DNA of 64,000 bases from Pseudomonas salomonii (GCF_900107155.1 NZ_FNOX01000014.1:163332-227331), one strand, 5' to 3'; counted from the first letter of the stretch, positions 32,776 to 41,520 are shown. The notes: generated by a model from the letters alone, not told the origin. A program made the numbers and translations.

Positions 32776-33251
32776 GGGTGATGCACCTCGATGACCAGGC
32801 CTTCGGCTTCACTCGGTACACAGAAATGGCGGGTGATCAGGTCAAACTCGGCGTCGGTGGCGGCGAAATCATGCTCGCCCTGGGCATTGCGCGCATGCAA
32901 ACGGCTGCGGCAGGTGGCGTCATCCAGCTCCACATAGTGCAGGCAGTGCGGCGCTTGCGCCGCCTGGGCCAAACTCAGCAGCCACTCGCGATTAGCCAGC
33001 GTATTGGCAGGGAAGTCCAACACCACGCTGATGCCCGCTTGCAGCACGTTGATCACCAACGGCCCGAGCACACCCCGAATACGCTGGGCGCAACTCACGT
33101 AATCGGCAATCGAGCGGACTTCGCCGGGGTAAAGTGTGGCGAGCCAATGGTCTTCGCTCAACAGGATGGCGGCGTGTTCAGCGGCCAAAGTGTTGGCCAG
33201 GGTGGATTTGCCGGAGGCGATCTTGCCGCACAGCAGGTGCAGGGTTGGCAT
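32772..33251 (-). CDS. P-loop kinase-like ATPase
   Basis: 159 residues with a Walker A motif LLCGKIASGKSTLANTLA (9-26) and small-molecule-kinase size and layout (AAA_33/zeta-toxin-like), suggesting phosphorylation of a small molecule. Start at MPTLHLL (33251) with AAGGA upstream. It precedes the nucleotidyltransferase gene in an overlapping pair. Confidence 0.8.
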   Translation of the reverse strand: MPTLHLLCGKIASGKSTLANTLAAEHAAILLSEDHWLATLYPGEVRSIADYVSCAQRIRGVLGPLVINVLQAGISVVLDFPANTLANREWLLSLAQAAQAPHCLHYVELDDATCRSRLHARNAQGEHDFAATDAEFDLITRHFCVPSEAEGLVIEVHHP

Positions 33252-33282
33252 GGACAGGGTTCCTTTTGTCAGGCCCTGAAGC

Positions 33283-33432
33283 ATGCCAGATTTCAGGCCT
33301 CTGCATGCCGCAAACCAAAGAGCCGTACGTTTCTATACACGCCTTGGCGGCACTGAAGAACCCGGCAGCCGTCGCACGCTGGTGCGCGGTGGCGTGACGC
33401 TGGAAGAGGTGCGCTATGTGTGGACCCGTTAA
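33283..33432 (+). pseudogene. 3' remnant of a GNAT acetyltransferase gene
   Basis: An open 49-codon stretch on the plus strand contains AANQRAVRFYTRLGG, then LEEVRYVW and a stop at 33430. NxRAVxFYxRLGG is the C-terminal motif B region of GNAT enzymes. The front part of the domain is absent and the P-loop gene begins next to it on the other strand, so only the tail of a lost gene is left. The remainder of the 33252-33558 gap shows no other coding signal. Confidence 0.55.
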
Positions 33433-33558
33433 GCCCCGGTCAAACCCTCAAATAATATTTCGACACGAATTACGCTGAACTATCCGCCAGGCTCCAGGCT
33501 CCTTCCCTATGCGCTGCCCCGCCCCGGGGCGTTGGATAAAACAAGGAGCCGCGACCCC

Positions 33559-33984
33559 ATGACCACCCTTCCCGCCTACCCACTCGTCAGGCCTGGCCCG
33601 CTGCATTCGACCCTGTTGGCCGGCACCGTGCCGTTGTTTCTGGGCGCGTTGCTCAGTGACATCGCCTACGGCCAGACCTATCAGATCCAATGGGCCAACT
33701 TCGCCTCCTGGCTGATCGCCGGAGCCTTGGTGTTTTGTGGCTTTGCATTGTTGTTCGCGCTGGTCAACCTGGTGCGCGCCGAGCATAAAGGCGGACGCCC
33801 CGCCGCGTACTTCCTGCTGTTGCTGATCACCTGGGTACTCGGGCTGTTCAACGCGTTTCAGCATGCCAAGGACGCCTACGCCATGATGCCTGTGGGCCTG
33901 GTGCTGTCGGTGATCGTGACGGTTCTGGCGATCGTTGCCACGTGGATCGGCCTGACCAACCTGCGCTCGGGAGCTGCCAAATGA
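33559..33984 (+). CDS. DUF2231 membrane protein
   Basis: 141 residues with four hydrophobic segments and the N-terminal LHSTLLAGTVPLFLGALLSDIAY typical of DUF2231. Function unknown. It is the first gene of a two-gene unit with the sorbosone-dehydrogenase-like lipoprotein (ATGA overlap); DUF2231 proteins often accompany PQQ-type periplasmic dehydrogenases or cytochromes, suggesting a membrane anchor or electron route. ACAAGGAG lies upstream of the ATG. Confidence 0.82.
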   Translation: MTTLPAYPLVRPGPLHSTLLAGTVPLFLGALLSDIAYGQTYQIQWANFASWLIAGALVFCGFALLFALVNLVRAEHKGGRPAAYFLLLLITWVLGLFNAFQHAKDAYAMMPVGLVLSVIVTVLAIVATWIGLTNLRSGAAK

Positions 33985-35273
33985 ACCCACTCCATACGCT
34001 GACCTTACTGAGCGCGGCCCTGCTGCTGAGCGCCTGTGGCGACGCCGGCGACAAGACCCAGGCACGCGGCCCCGACCCCAAACTGCCCGCGCAACAGAGC
34101 AGCCTGCTGCCGAGCATGAAGATTGCCGAACCGACACCCTGGGGCGAGCAAAAACCCACAGTGCCGCAAGGCTACAGCGTCACCGCTATCGCCACCGATC
34201 TGGCCATCCCACGACAAACCCTGGTGCTGCCCAACGGCGATATCCTCGTCGCCGAAGGCCGTGGCGGCAGTGCGGCCAAGCTCAAGCCCAAGGACGTGAT
34301 CGCCAGCGTGATCAAGGCCCAGGGCAACACCAAGGTCAAGAGCGGTAACCGCATCACGTTGCTGCGCGATGCCGACGGTGACGGCAACTACGAACTCAAA
34401 ACCGTGTTTGCCGACAACCTCAACGCGCCCTACGGCCTGGCTTTCGCCGACGGCAAGCTGTACGTGGCCAACCAGGATGCCCTGGTGCGCTTCGACTATG
34501 CCGACGGCCAAACCAAAGCCAGCGGCCCGCCTGCCAAAATCACCGACCTGCCGGCACAGATCAACCATCACTGGACCAAATCCCTGGCCGTCAGCGAAGA
34601 CGGGCGCCAACTCTATGTGGGCATCGGCTCCAACAGCAACATCACCGAGCGCGGCATGGAAGTGGAAATCGACCGCGCCATGGTCTGGCAGATCGACGCG
34701 GCCACCGGCGCACACAAGCCCTACGCCACCGGCCTGCGCAACCCGACCGCACTGACCATTCAGCCGGGCTCGGGGCAGTTGTGGACGGTGGTCAACGAAC
34801 GCGATGAACTCGGCCCCGACCTGGTGCCGGACTACCTCACCTCGGTGCGCGAAGGCGCCTTTTACGGCTGGCCCTACAGCTACTGGGGCCAGAACGTCGA
34901 CCCGCGCGCGCAACCGCAGAACCCGATGAAAGTCGCAGCCGCGATCAAGCCGGATTACAGCCTGGGCTCCCACGTTGCCGCGCTCGGCGTGGATTTTTCG
35001 ATCCCGGCCATGGGTGAACAATTTGCCGACGGCGTGTTTGTCGGCGAACACGGCAGCTGGAACCGCGACAACCCGGTGGGCTACAAGGTGATCTTTGTGC
35101 CGTTCAGCAACGGCAAGCCGGCGGGCGAACCGATTGATTTCGCCACCGGCTTTCGCGGCGATGACGGCAGGACCCGTGGCCGCCCGGTGGGCGTGACGGT
35201 GGACCCCAAAGGTGCGCTGATCATTGCCGATGACCTGGCCAACACCGTTTGGCGGGTGACGCGCAATCAGTAA
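33981..35273 (+). CDS. Sorbosone dehydrogenase-like PQQ lipoprotein
   Basis: 430 residues. Lipoprotein signal with LLSAC (Cys19), then a six-bladed beta-propeller of the glucose/sorbosone dehydrogenase family: SVTAIATDLAIPRQTLVLPNG, NAPYGLAFADGKLYVAN, FVGEHGSWNRDNPVGYKVI and the closing GVTVDPKGALIIADD. Such enzymes oxidise sugars or aldehydes in the periplasm with PQQ; the substrate is unknown. Start overlaps the DUF2231 stop. Confidence 0.85.
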   Translation: MNPLHTLTLLSAALLLSACGDAGDKTQARGPDPKLPAQQSSLLPSMKIAEPTPWGEQKPTVPQGYSVTAIATDLAIPRQTLVLPNGDILVAEGRGGSAAKLKPKDVIASVIKAQGNTKVKSGNRITLLRDADGDGNYELKTVFADNLNAPYGLAFADGKLYVANQDALVRFDYADGQTKASGPPAKITDLPAQINHHWTKSLAVSEDGRQLYVGIGSNSNITERGMEVEIDRAMVWQIDAATGAHKPYATGLRNPTALTIQPGSGQLWTVVNERDELGPDLVPDYLTSVREGAFYGWPYSYWGQNVDPRAQPQNPMKVAAAIKPDYSLGSHVAALGVDFSIPAMGEQFADGVFVGEHGSWNRDNPVGYKVIFVPFSNGKPAGEPIDFATGFRGDDGRTRGRPVGVTVDPKGALIIADDLANTVWRVTRNQ

Positions 35274-35287
35274 CCCGCTACAGCAAA

Positions 35288-35377
35288 TGTGGGAGCGGGC
35301 TTGCCCGCGAAGGCGTTGTGACAGTCACCCGATGGATTGACTGATTCACCGCATTCGCGAGCAAGCCCGCTCCCACA
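35288..35377. repeat. REPIN
   Basis: TGTGGGAGCGGGCTTGCCCG… with inverse arm …GCGAGCAAGCCCGCTCCCACA; lies between two convergent genes. Confidence 0.9.
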
Positions 35378-35404
35378 CAGGAACTAACGATTACCCGTGG
35401 TCAC

Positions 35405-36808
35405 TCACAAATCCGTGATTTCCTTATGGCGCGGCACCAGCGCTTTCATCACGCTCCACGCCACCAGGTACGCCAGGGCACAGATCGCAAACATGATCAT
35501 GTAGCCGGTGTGAATGTCGTTGATGGACTTGTAGTAGTCGAACACCCAGCCACCGATCTTGGTCATCACCACACCGCCCAAACCACCGGCCATTCCGCCG
35601 ATGCCGACCACCGACGCCACGGTTTTTTGCGGGAACATATCCGACACGGTAGTGAAAATGTTGCACGACCACGCCTGGTGCGCCGAGGCGCCCACGCCGA
35701 TCAGCAACACCGGCACCCAGAACCCGAGGTAACCGAACGGTTGCGCCAGCAACACCACCAGTGGGAACAGCGCGATCACCAGCATGGCTTTCATGCGGCC
35801 GTCATACGGGGCATCACCCCGCGCCATAAAGTAGCTGGGGAACCAGCCGCCGCCGATACTGCCGACCATGGTCATGCTGTACAGCACGGCCAACGGCATC
35901 ACGATGTCCGCGCCTTTCATGTTGTATTGCGCCGACAGGTAAGTGGGCAGCCAGAACAGAAAGAACCACCACACGCCGTCGGTCATGAACTTGCCGAAGG
36001 CGAATGCCCAGGTCTGGCGATAGGTCAGCAGCTTGAACCACGAGACTTTTTTCGGCGTCGCTCCTACAGGCTCAGGCGCGAAAGGCTGTACGGTCTGGTC
36101 ACTGCGGATGTAGGCCAGTTCTTCGGCGGACAAACGCTTTTGCTGCTCCGGTTTCTCATAGAGCATCGACCACACCGCTACCCACACAAACCCGAGCATG
36201 CCGATCACGATAAACGCGGCTTCCCAGCCCCACATGCCGGCAATCAGCGGCACACAGATCGGCGCCAGGATCGCCCCCACGTTGGCGCCGGAGTTGAAGA
36301 TGCCGGTGGCCAGGGAGCGTTCTTTCTTTGGGAAATATTCGGCAGTGGCCTTGATCGCAATCGGGAAGTTACCCGCCTCGCCAATCGCCAGCACCGCGCG
36401 GGAGAGCATAAAGCCGGCAATCGATACCGGAATCACCGCCAGGCCGATGGCGGCGCTGAGCGAGGCAATCCCCGCGCCCATCGGCACCGAGAACGCATGC
36501 ATGATCGCGCCGGTGGACCAGATGGCGATGGCCACCACATAGGCAGCCTTGGTGCCGATCTTGTCGACAAACCGCCCGGCAAACAGCATGGAAATCGCAT
36601 AAACGAACTGGAACACCGCCGCGATGTTGGCGTAGTCGGTGTTGCTCCAGCCAAATTGGGTCGACAGTTGCGGCGCCAAGAGGCTGAGCACCTGGCGGTC
36701 GAGGTAATTGACGGTGGTGGCAAAGAACAACATCGCGCAGATGGTCCAGCGATAGTTGCCGACGGCCTGGCCGACGCGGTGGGCGTTGATGGGCTCATTC
36801 AAATTCAT
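35405..36808 (-). CDS. MFS transporter of the hexuronate/organic-anion symporter type
   Basis: 467 residues, 12 hydrophobic segments. NYLDRQVLSLLAPQLSTQFGW, GEAGNFPIAIKATAEYFPKKERSLATGIFNSGANVG and FWLPTYLSAQYNM are typical of the anion:cation symporter branch (ExuT, GudP, GarP), which take up hexuronates, glucarate or similar acids. No catabolic gene is adjacent. Start at MNLNEPIN (36808). A strong promoter and two dyads lie upstream (36837-36904), implying tight repression by a GntR-type regulator encoded elsewhere. Confidence 0.87.
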   Translation of the reverse strand: MNLNEPINAHRVGQAVGNYRWTICAMLFFATTVNYLDRQVLSLLAPQLSTQFGWSNTDYANIAAVFQFVYAISMLFAGRFVDKIGTKAAYVVAIAIWSTGAIMHAFSVPMGAGIASLSAAIGLAVIPVSIAGFMLSRAVLAIGEAGNFPIAIKATAEYFPKKERSLATGIFNSGANVGAILAPICVPLIAGMWGWEAAFIVIGMLGFVWVAVWSMLYEKPEQQKRLSAEELAYIRSDQTVQPFAPEPVGATPKKVSWFKLLTYRQTWAFAFGKFMTDGVWWFFLFWLPTYLSAQYNMKGADIVMPLAVLYSMTMVGSIGGGWFPSYFMARGDAPYDGRMKAMLVIALFPLVVLLAQPFGYLGFWVPVLLIGVGASAHQAWSCNIFTTVSDMFPQKTVASVVGIGGMAGGLGGVVMTKIGGWVFDYYKSINDIHTGYMIMFAICALAYLVAWSVMKALVPRHKEITDL

Positions 36809-36836
36809 GGCATCACTTTTTATTTTTGTTAGATAG

Positions 36837-36868
36837 GACATATGTAACGTCATATGTCGTCGTACAAC
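36837..36868 (-). promoter_or_regulatory. Two adjacent operator dyads for the MFS gene
   Basis: GACATATG / CATATGTC (8-bp arms, 6-bp spacer, 36837-36858) and, directly beside it, GTCGTACAAC (36859-36868), whose minus strand GTTGTACGAC matches the GT-N3-AC form of FadR-type GntR sites. They sit just downstream of the -10 box, where a repressor would block transcription. Confidence 0.6.
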
Positions 36869-36875
36869 TGCGACT

Positions 36876-36904
36876 TTTATAGCCGGGCGCCTTGGCGGTG
36901 TCAA
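36876..36904 (-). promoter_or_regulatory. Sigma-70 promoter of the MFS gene
   Basis: Minus-strand TTGACA (36899-36904), 17 bp, TATAAA (36876-36881): near-consensus hexamers with ideal spacing, about 70 bases before the start codon. Confidence 0.75.
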
Positions 36905-36951
36905 TCTGAAAGATTGGCGTTTACTCAGGTATTACACGGGCGTGCAAACAA

Positions 36952-37482
36952 TCAGCGCAAAGCAGTTGTAGGACGACGAATGCTAAACACCCGGCTAGGC
37001 GCCTTGCCGGGTACATCGTCGAGCAGGCCGTAGGGCTGCATGCCGAGCTTTTCCAATACACGGATCGAAGCCGCGTGATCAGGCCGCACCAGGCCGAAAA
37101 CCTCCGGCAGATTCAGTGTCTGGAAGGCCAGCGCCAGCGCATCCCGACCCAGCTCGGTGGCGTAGCCCTGCCCCCACGCCTCCACCGCGAAGCGATAACC
37201 CAGGTTGATGCGCCGCTCGGTCAGGTAATTAAGCGGCGCTATGCCGCCAAAACCGATGAGGTGTGCGGGCTGTTCCTTGCGGGCAATCGCCCACCAGCCA
37301 TAACCCTGGGTGGCCCATTGTTCCAGCCAGTGGTTGAGCACGCGCCGGGCGTGCTCCAGGTTGGCCATCGGCCCGGCAGGATTGAACAGGTTTGTCTGCG
37401 GGTCACCGAAGATCGCGAATAATCGCTGCACATCGTTGGCTTCTGGCTTGCGATAGATCAGCCGTGGAGAGATGTCAGGCAT
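36952..37482 (-). CDS. GNAT N-acetyltransferase (RimJ/RimL type)
   Basis: 176 residues. PRLIYRKPEANDVQRLFAIFGDPQTNLF opens the domain, WAIARKEQPAHLIGFGGI and NLGYRFAVEAWGQGYATELGR give the core and the acetyl-CoA loop (Q/RxxGxG/A form), and HAASIRVLEKLGM the C-terminal motif. RimJ/L-type GNATs acetylate N-termini or small amines. Start ATG 37482, nine bases after AAGGA; the GTG at 37488 is too close to it. Confidence 0.85.
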   Translation of the reverse strand: MPDISPRLIYRKPEANDVQRLFAIFGDPQTNLFNPAGPMANLEHARRVLNHWLEQWATQGYGWWAIARKEQPAHLIGFGGIAPLNYLTERRINLGYRFAVEAWGQGYATELGRDALALAFQTLNLPEVFGLVRPDHAASIRVLEKLGMQPYGLLDDVPGKAPSRVFSIRRPTTALR

Positions 37483-37635
37483 GCGCACAATTCCTTCTTG
37501 AAGCTATAAAGTTCAACCCATCGGCAAAAAAACGCAAATAGCGGTGAATTATTTGGTGTCGGCTTGTATCTGAAGTGACAGAGCGGTGCCATCGCAACGA
37601 TGGCACCTCCCCTGTTCAGTTTTAGAGTGACCCGC

Positions 37636-39138
37636 ATGAAATTACGTAAGAAAAGCGTCAAACCCATTGGTTTGAAAGACATCACCATCGTCGACGATAC
37701 CAAGGTGCGCAAGGCGATCACCGCCGCCGCACTGGGTAATGCCATGGAGTGGTTCGACTTTGGTGTGTACGGGTTCGTCGCCTACGTGCTCGGCAAGGTG
37801 TTCTTCCCCGACGCTTCGCCCAGCGTACAAATGATCGCTGCCTTGGGCACCTTCTCCGTACCCTTCCTGATTCGCCCGCTGGGCGGCCTGTTCTTCGGTG
37901 CCCTGGGCGACAAGTACGGGCGGCAGAAAGTATTGGCCGCCACCATCGTGATCATGTCCCTGAGCACCTTCGCCATCGGCCTGATCCCCGGCTACGCCTC
38001 GATAGGCATCTGGGCGCCGATCCTGCTGCTGTTGTGCAAAATGGCCCAGGGCTTCTCGGTGGGCGGTGAATACACCGGCGCGTCGATCTTTGTCGCCGAA
38101 TACGCGCCGGACCGTAAACGCGGGTTCCTCGGCAGCTGGCTGGACTTCGGCTCCATCGCCGGCTTCGTGCTCGGTGCCGGCGTCGTGGTGCTGATCTCGA
38201 CAATCCTCGGTGAAGCCGACTTCGAGGCCTGGGGCTGGCGCCTGCCGTTCTTCCTGGCCCTGCCGCTCGGCATCATCGGCCTCTACCTGCGTCACGCGCT
38301 GGAAGAAACCCCGGCCTTCCAGCAGCACATGGACAAGCTCGAACAAGGCGACCGCCAAGGCCTGACCCACGGCCCCAAAGTCTCCTTCAAGGAAGTCGCC
38401 ACCCAGCACTGGCGCAGCCTGCTGACCTGCATCGGTATCGTCGCGGCCACCAACGTGACGTACTACATGCTGCTCACCTATATGCCCAGCTACCTGTCGC
38501 ATAACCTGCATTACAAAGAAAACAGCGGTGTGCTGATCATCATCGCGATCATGGTCGGCATGCTGTTTGTGCAGCCGTTCATTGGTTTTGTGAGTGACAA
38601 GATTGGCCGCAAGCCCTTCATCATCGCCGGCAGCGTGGGCCTCCTGTTCCTGTCCATTCCGGCGTTCATGCTGATCACCAGCGGCAAGATCGGCCTGATC
38701 TTCGCCGGCCTGTTGATCCTGGCGGTGGTCCTCAACTTCTTCATTGGCGTAATGGCCTCGACCCTGCCGGCGATGTTCCCCACGCACCTGCGCTACAGCG
38801 CGCTGGCCAGTGCCTTCAACGTCTCGGTATTGATCGCCGGTGTTACTCCCACCGCAGTGGCCTGGCTGGTGGAAAGCACCAACGACCTGTACATGCCCGC
38901 TTACTACCTGATGGTGTTTGCCGTGGTTGGCCTGATCACCGGCCTGACCATGAAGGAAACCGCCAACAAGCCCCTGCGCGGCGCCGCGCCTGCGGCATCG
39001 GACATGGCAGAAGCCAAGGAAATACTGCAAGAGCACCACGACAATATCGAGCAGAAGATCGAAGACATCGACACTCAGATTGCCGAACTGGAAGCCAAGC
39101 GCCAGAACCTGGTGCAGCAGCACCCACGCATCAACTGA
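37636..39138 (+). CDS. proP: Proline/glycine betaine symporter ProP
   Basis: 500 residues, the length of E. coli ProP. Twelve membrane segments with NAMEWFDFGVYGFVAYVLGK (TM1), RPLGGLFFGALGDKYGRQKVL and AEYAPDRKRGFLGS, and a C-terminal alpha-helical coiled-coil (EILQEHHDNIEQKIEDIDTQ, about 462-495), the osmosensory tail of ProP. It takes up compatible solutes with H+ at high osmolarity. Start 37636 (MKLRKKS), from family length. Confidence 0.92.
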   Translation: MKLRKKSVKPIGLKDITIVDDTKVRKAITAAALGNAMEWFDFGVYGFVAYVLGKVFFPDASPSVQMIAALGTFSVPFLIRPLGGLFFGALGDKYGRQKVLAATIVIMSLSTFAIGLIPGYASIGIWAPILLLLCKMAQGFSVGGEYTGASIFVAEYAPDRKRGFLGSWLDFGSIAGFVLGAGVVVLISTILGEADFEAWGWRLPFFLALPLGIIGLYLRHALEETPAFQQHMDKLEQGDRQGLTHGPKVSFKEVATQHWRSLLTCIGIVAATNVTYYMLLTYMPSYLSHNLHYKENSGVLIIIAIMVGMLFVQPFIGFVSDKIGRKPFIIAGSVGLLFLSIPAFMLITSGKIGLIFAGLLILAVVLNFFIGVMASTLPAMFPTHLRYSALASAFNVSVLIAGVTPTAVAWLVESTNDLYMPAYYLMVFAVVGLITGLTMKETANKPLRGAAPAASDMAEAKEILQEHHDNIEQKIEDIDTQIAELEAKRQNLVQQHPRIN

Positions 39139-39190
39139 CTACTGACCCGGTGTGGCGGCCCCTGCCGCCATGCCTTTGGAGTGCCTGAAC

Positions 39191-39697
39191 ATGGTTCCAA
39201 GCGTCACCGCAGCACATTCGCTACTCAGCGCCGACGAACGCGCTGCCATCGCCGAAATAGAAGCCACCACCAGCATCCTGCAACTGGTTACCCGCCTGAC
39301 CGGCATGCGCTTTGCCGGCATCGCCAAGTTCACCGACCTTGAGTGGGTCGTCTGTTCGGTGCATGACACCGCCGACATGGGCATCCACGTCGACGACGTG
39401 CTCGACCTCGAAACCACGTTGTGCAGTGAGTTCTGCATCAACCCGCAGACCCTGTTCATCCCGCAGATCAGCCACAACGGCCGCTTCGCCGCGCGCCCGG
39501 TGGTCAAGCAGTTCGCCATCGAAAGCTACGCCGGTGCGCCGATCTTCCTGCCCGATGGCCGCCTGTTCGGCGCGTTGTGCGCGCTGGATTCGCGAGCGAT
39601 GCTGTTTGAAGACCCCAATCTGCCGGAAACCCTGAGCCTGTTTGCGCGGCTGATCGGCTGTATTTTCTTCGCTAACTTGAGCTCGGTTGATCACTAA
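39191..39697 (+). CDS. GAF domain protein
   Basis: 168 residues, a single GAF domain: LQLVTRLTGMRFAGIAKFTD, SEFCINPQTLFIPQISHNGRF, ESYAGAPIFLPDGRLFGALCALD. GAF domains bind small molecules such as cyclic nucleotides, tetrapyrroles or oxidised Met. There is no attached output domain, so it may act through a partner. Start at 39191 with TTTGGAG upstream. It follows proP by 52 bp and could be co-transcribed. Confidence 0.82.
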   Translation: MVPSVTAAHSLLSADERAAIAEIEATTSILQLVTRLTGMRFAGIAKFTDLEWVVCSVHDTADMGIHVDDVLDLETTLCSEFCINPQTLFIPQISHNGRFAARPVVKQFAIESYAGAPIFLPDGRLFGALCALDSRAMLFEDPNLPETLSLFARLIGCIFFANLSSVDH

Positions 39698-39733
39698 CGC
39701 CAACTGCCGCGCGTCGTAGCCGCGCGGATAACC

Positions 39734-40477
39734 TTAAAGAAAACGCGCCGTCCCAGCGCTGTGAGAATCAATCAATGCGACGAGCCTTGCCGTAGCAGAA
39801 CCCACCAGGTAACCGTGCGGGTCATGCCACTGGACCAATACGGAGTGAAGCTTGGTGTAAAGTTCCGGCTCGGCCACGGTGCCCGCATTGATGCACGCCA
39901 AAACAGGACCACCGCTCATGCCTTCAGGCTCGAGAAGACTTATGAGCGTCACGCCATTGCTACAAACCAAATCTTCGTTTTCAAGCTCATAGAGTCTTGC
40001 ATCCGGTATCTGCGTGCTGGTTTGAATGTCCCTGACTTCCAGGCGCGTAGAAACCGGCAAAGCAGTGAGCGCACCATTGGGCCGTAAATCCGCAGGAAAC
40101 CCTACGACCACGACATGATGAGCAGCGTTGGAAAAAATCCCCAAATCACGGCCAATAGGAAGTCGCGTCAAGCCGGCCATGGCCTGTTCCAACTCTTCAT
40201 CCAACTCAAAAAAACCAATGTCGTCTTGTTCGCTATAATAAAATTTTCGGTGAGCCAGCGAATAACGCTGTCCTCTGATTTCAATAGACGCGCACGACTT
40301 TGCATCCTCTTTGAAGTTATGGAGCGCGGACACAAAATAGCTTTTACCCTCAAAACTCCCCAGAAAGCCTGTACCCAGCACATCCAATGGAACGAGGGCA
40401 GAAAAATCCCTGATCGCCAAAACAGCCTGCCCGCCATGCTGGCCAATTTTGTCGAGTTCCTTCAATAGCTTATTCAT
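39734..40477 (-). CDS. Trypsin-like serine protease of an MBL-protease module
   Basis: 247 residues, no signal peptide, so cytoplasmic. Chymotrypsin-fold catalytic triad: H53 in YFVSALHNF, D86 in QDDIGFFEL and S188 in EGMSGGPVL. Starts seven bases after the stop of the MBL gene, with only a weak ribosome site, so translation is probably coupled. Trypsin-like proteases paired with ComEC-like MBL proteins are known from type I AVAST and related conflict systems, where a STAND NTPase is the sensor. None is here. AT-richer than the neighbours. Target unknown. Confidence 0.8.
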   Translation of the reverse strand: MNKLLKELDKIGQHGGQAVLAIRDFSALVPLDVLGTGFLGSFEGKSYFVSALHNFKEDAKSCASIEIRGQRYSLAHRKFYYSEQDDIGFFELDEELEQAMAGLTRLPIGRDLGIFSNAAHHVVVVGFPADLRPNGALTALPVSTRLEVRDIQTSTQIPDARLYELENEDLVCSNGVTLISLLEPEGMSGGPVLACINAGTVAEPELYTKLHSVLVQWHDPHGYLVGSATARLVALIDSHSAGTARFL

Positions 40478-40484
40478 TTCAGTC

Positions 40485-41504
40485 TCAATAGTTGAATGTC
40501 AGAATCGTACCCGCTGGGGGGTAATTAACCAGGTTGACGTAGTGTTGGAGCAACCCTTCCAAATAAGGCGTTCTTTCCGGGAAATAAAACTTTACGCCGG
40601 TGTTTGCCGGAACATCGAGGATGCGGCGAAAAACTTCTTGGTGCGGATGCACTCTCCCATCAGCAAGAAATACGTAATTGGAGCAGGACCATTGGGACAG
40701 CAAGGCAGCCGTCGTATTTGCATTGCTGCCATGGTGCGACACTTTGACGAGTTCATAATGCGGCGTTGAATTCGGGTAGAGTGTATCGAGCGCGTCACTC
40801 ACGACAGATGGCCAGGCATCGCCTAAAAACAACCATGAGCGCCCGTTGAATCTTACCTCAAGCGCAAGGCTCAGCAGGTTCGACTTTGATGAGTCTTCCT
40901 TGAATTCGTCGGCCGTGCCGTGCAAATCCGCGTACGCGCGAAACGGTCTACGCACGCTGATATTTCGTGGAGGGGGCAATTCGACGACCGTCCCGACACC
41001 ATACTTGGATACGTGTTTTTCGATCGGCGAAAGATAGACCAATTCAATCTGGCCGTCATACACAGTTTCGATCTGCCCCGCGCACACGACGCGCGAATTA
41101 TAAGTCGTCTTGGTCGCGGAAAGCTTGCGTGCCTGTCGAGGTGATATCTCAGCCAGCCCCGACAAGTTCCGAAGTTTATCCACCATCATCGATGAATTGA
41201 AAATCAGATCATTGATAACCAACGCACGCCCCTCAGACAGCAAGTACAGAAAACCGCCAATATGATCATCATCGTGATGCGTAACGATTGCCAGATCAAT
41301 AATGCCATTGGGTACCAACGCCAGAAGAGCGTTGTACGTTTTCTCGACCTTAGCATCAGGGCGACTGGGCCCTGCATCAATCAGCATGTTAAAACTTGCA
41401 TCGTTGAACTGCAGCAAGATGCAATCACCCGCCCCAACAGGCAGGAAAGAAATTTTTAAATTACGGGAACTGTCCAACTGCCTCACTACTCCATCCGGCC
41501 CCAT
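40485..41504 (-). CDS. ComEC/Rec2-like MBL-fold metallohydrolase of an MBL-protease module
   Basis: 339 residues, no membrane segment. LKISFLPVGAGDCILLQF, then VTHHDDDHIGG (HxDxDH: H76, D78, D80, H81), SNLLSLALEVRFNGRSWLF and LGDA (D229), and VSHHGSNANT (H257-H258), all typical of the MBL domain of competence protein ComEC and its free-standing relatives, a possible nuclease or phosphohydrolase. It stands first in a two-gene unit with the trypsin-like protease. Only 16 bp separates it from the stop of the AraC gene upstream, so it may also read through from that promoter. Confidence 0.83.
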   Translation of the reverse strand: MGPDGVVRQLDSSRNLKISFLPVGAGDCILLQFNDASFNMLIDAGPSRPDAKVEKTYNALLALVPNGIIDLAIVTHHDDDHIGGFLYLLSEGRALVINDLIFNSSMMVDKLRNLSGLAEISPRQARKLSATKTTYNSRVVCAGQIETVYDGQIELVYLSPIEKHVSKYGVGTVVELPPPRNISVRRPFRAYADLHGTADEFKEDSSKSNLLSLALEVRFNGRSWLFLGDAWPSVVSDALDTLYPNSTPHYELVKVSHHGSNANTTAALLSQWSCSNYVFLADGRVHPHQEVFRRILDVPANTGVKFYFPERTPYLEGLLQHYVNLVNYPPAGTILTFNY

Positions 41505-41520
41505 CTAGGGGGTATGCCTG

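Noticed and set aside
35426..36832. 468-codon plus-strand frame across the MFS gene
   Set aside because: His/Arg/Gly-rich antisense text without a ribosome site; the minus-strand transporter is clear.
37642..39123. 493-codon minus-strand frame across proP
   Set aside because: Antisense shadow of proP with His/Gln/Asp-rich composition.
39734..41504. Full type I AVAST system
   Set aside because: No STAND/NACHT NTPase or other sensor gene is adjacent; only the MBL and protease are present, so it is listed as a related but incomplete or distinct module.
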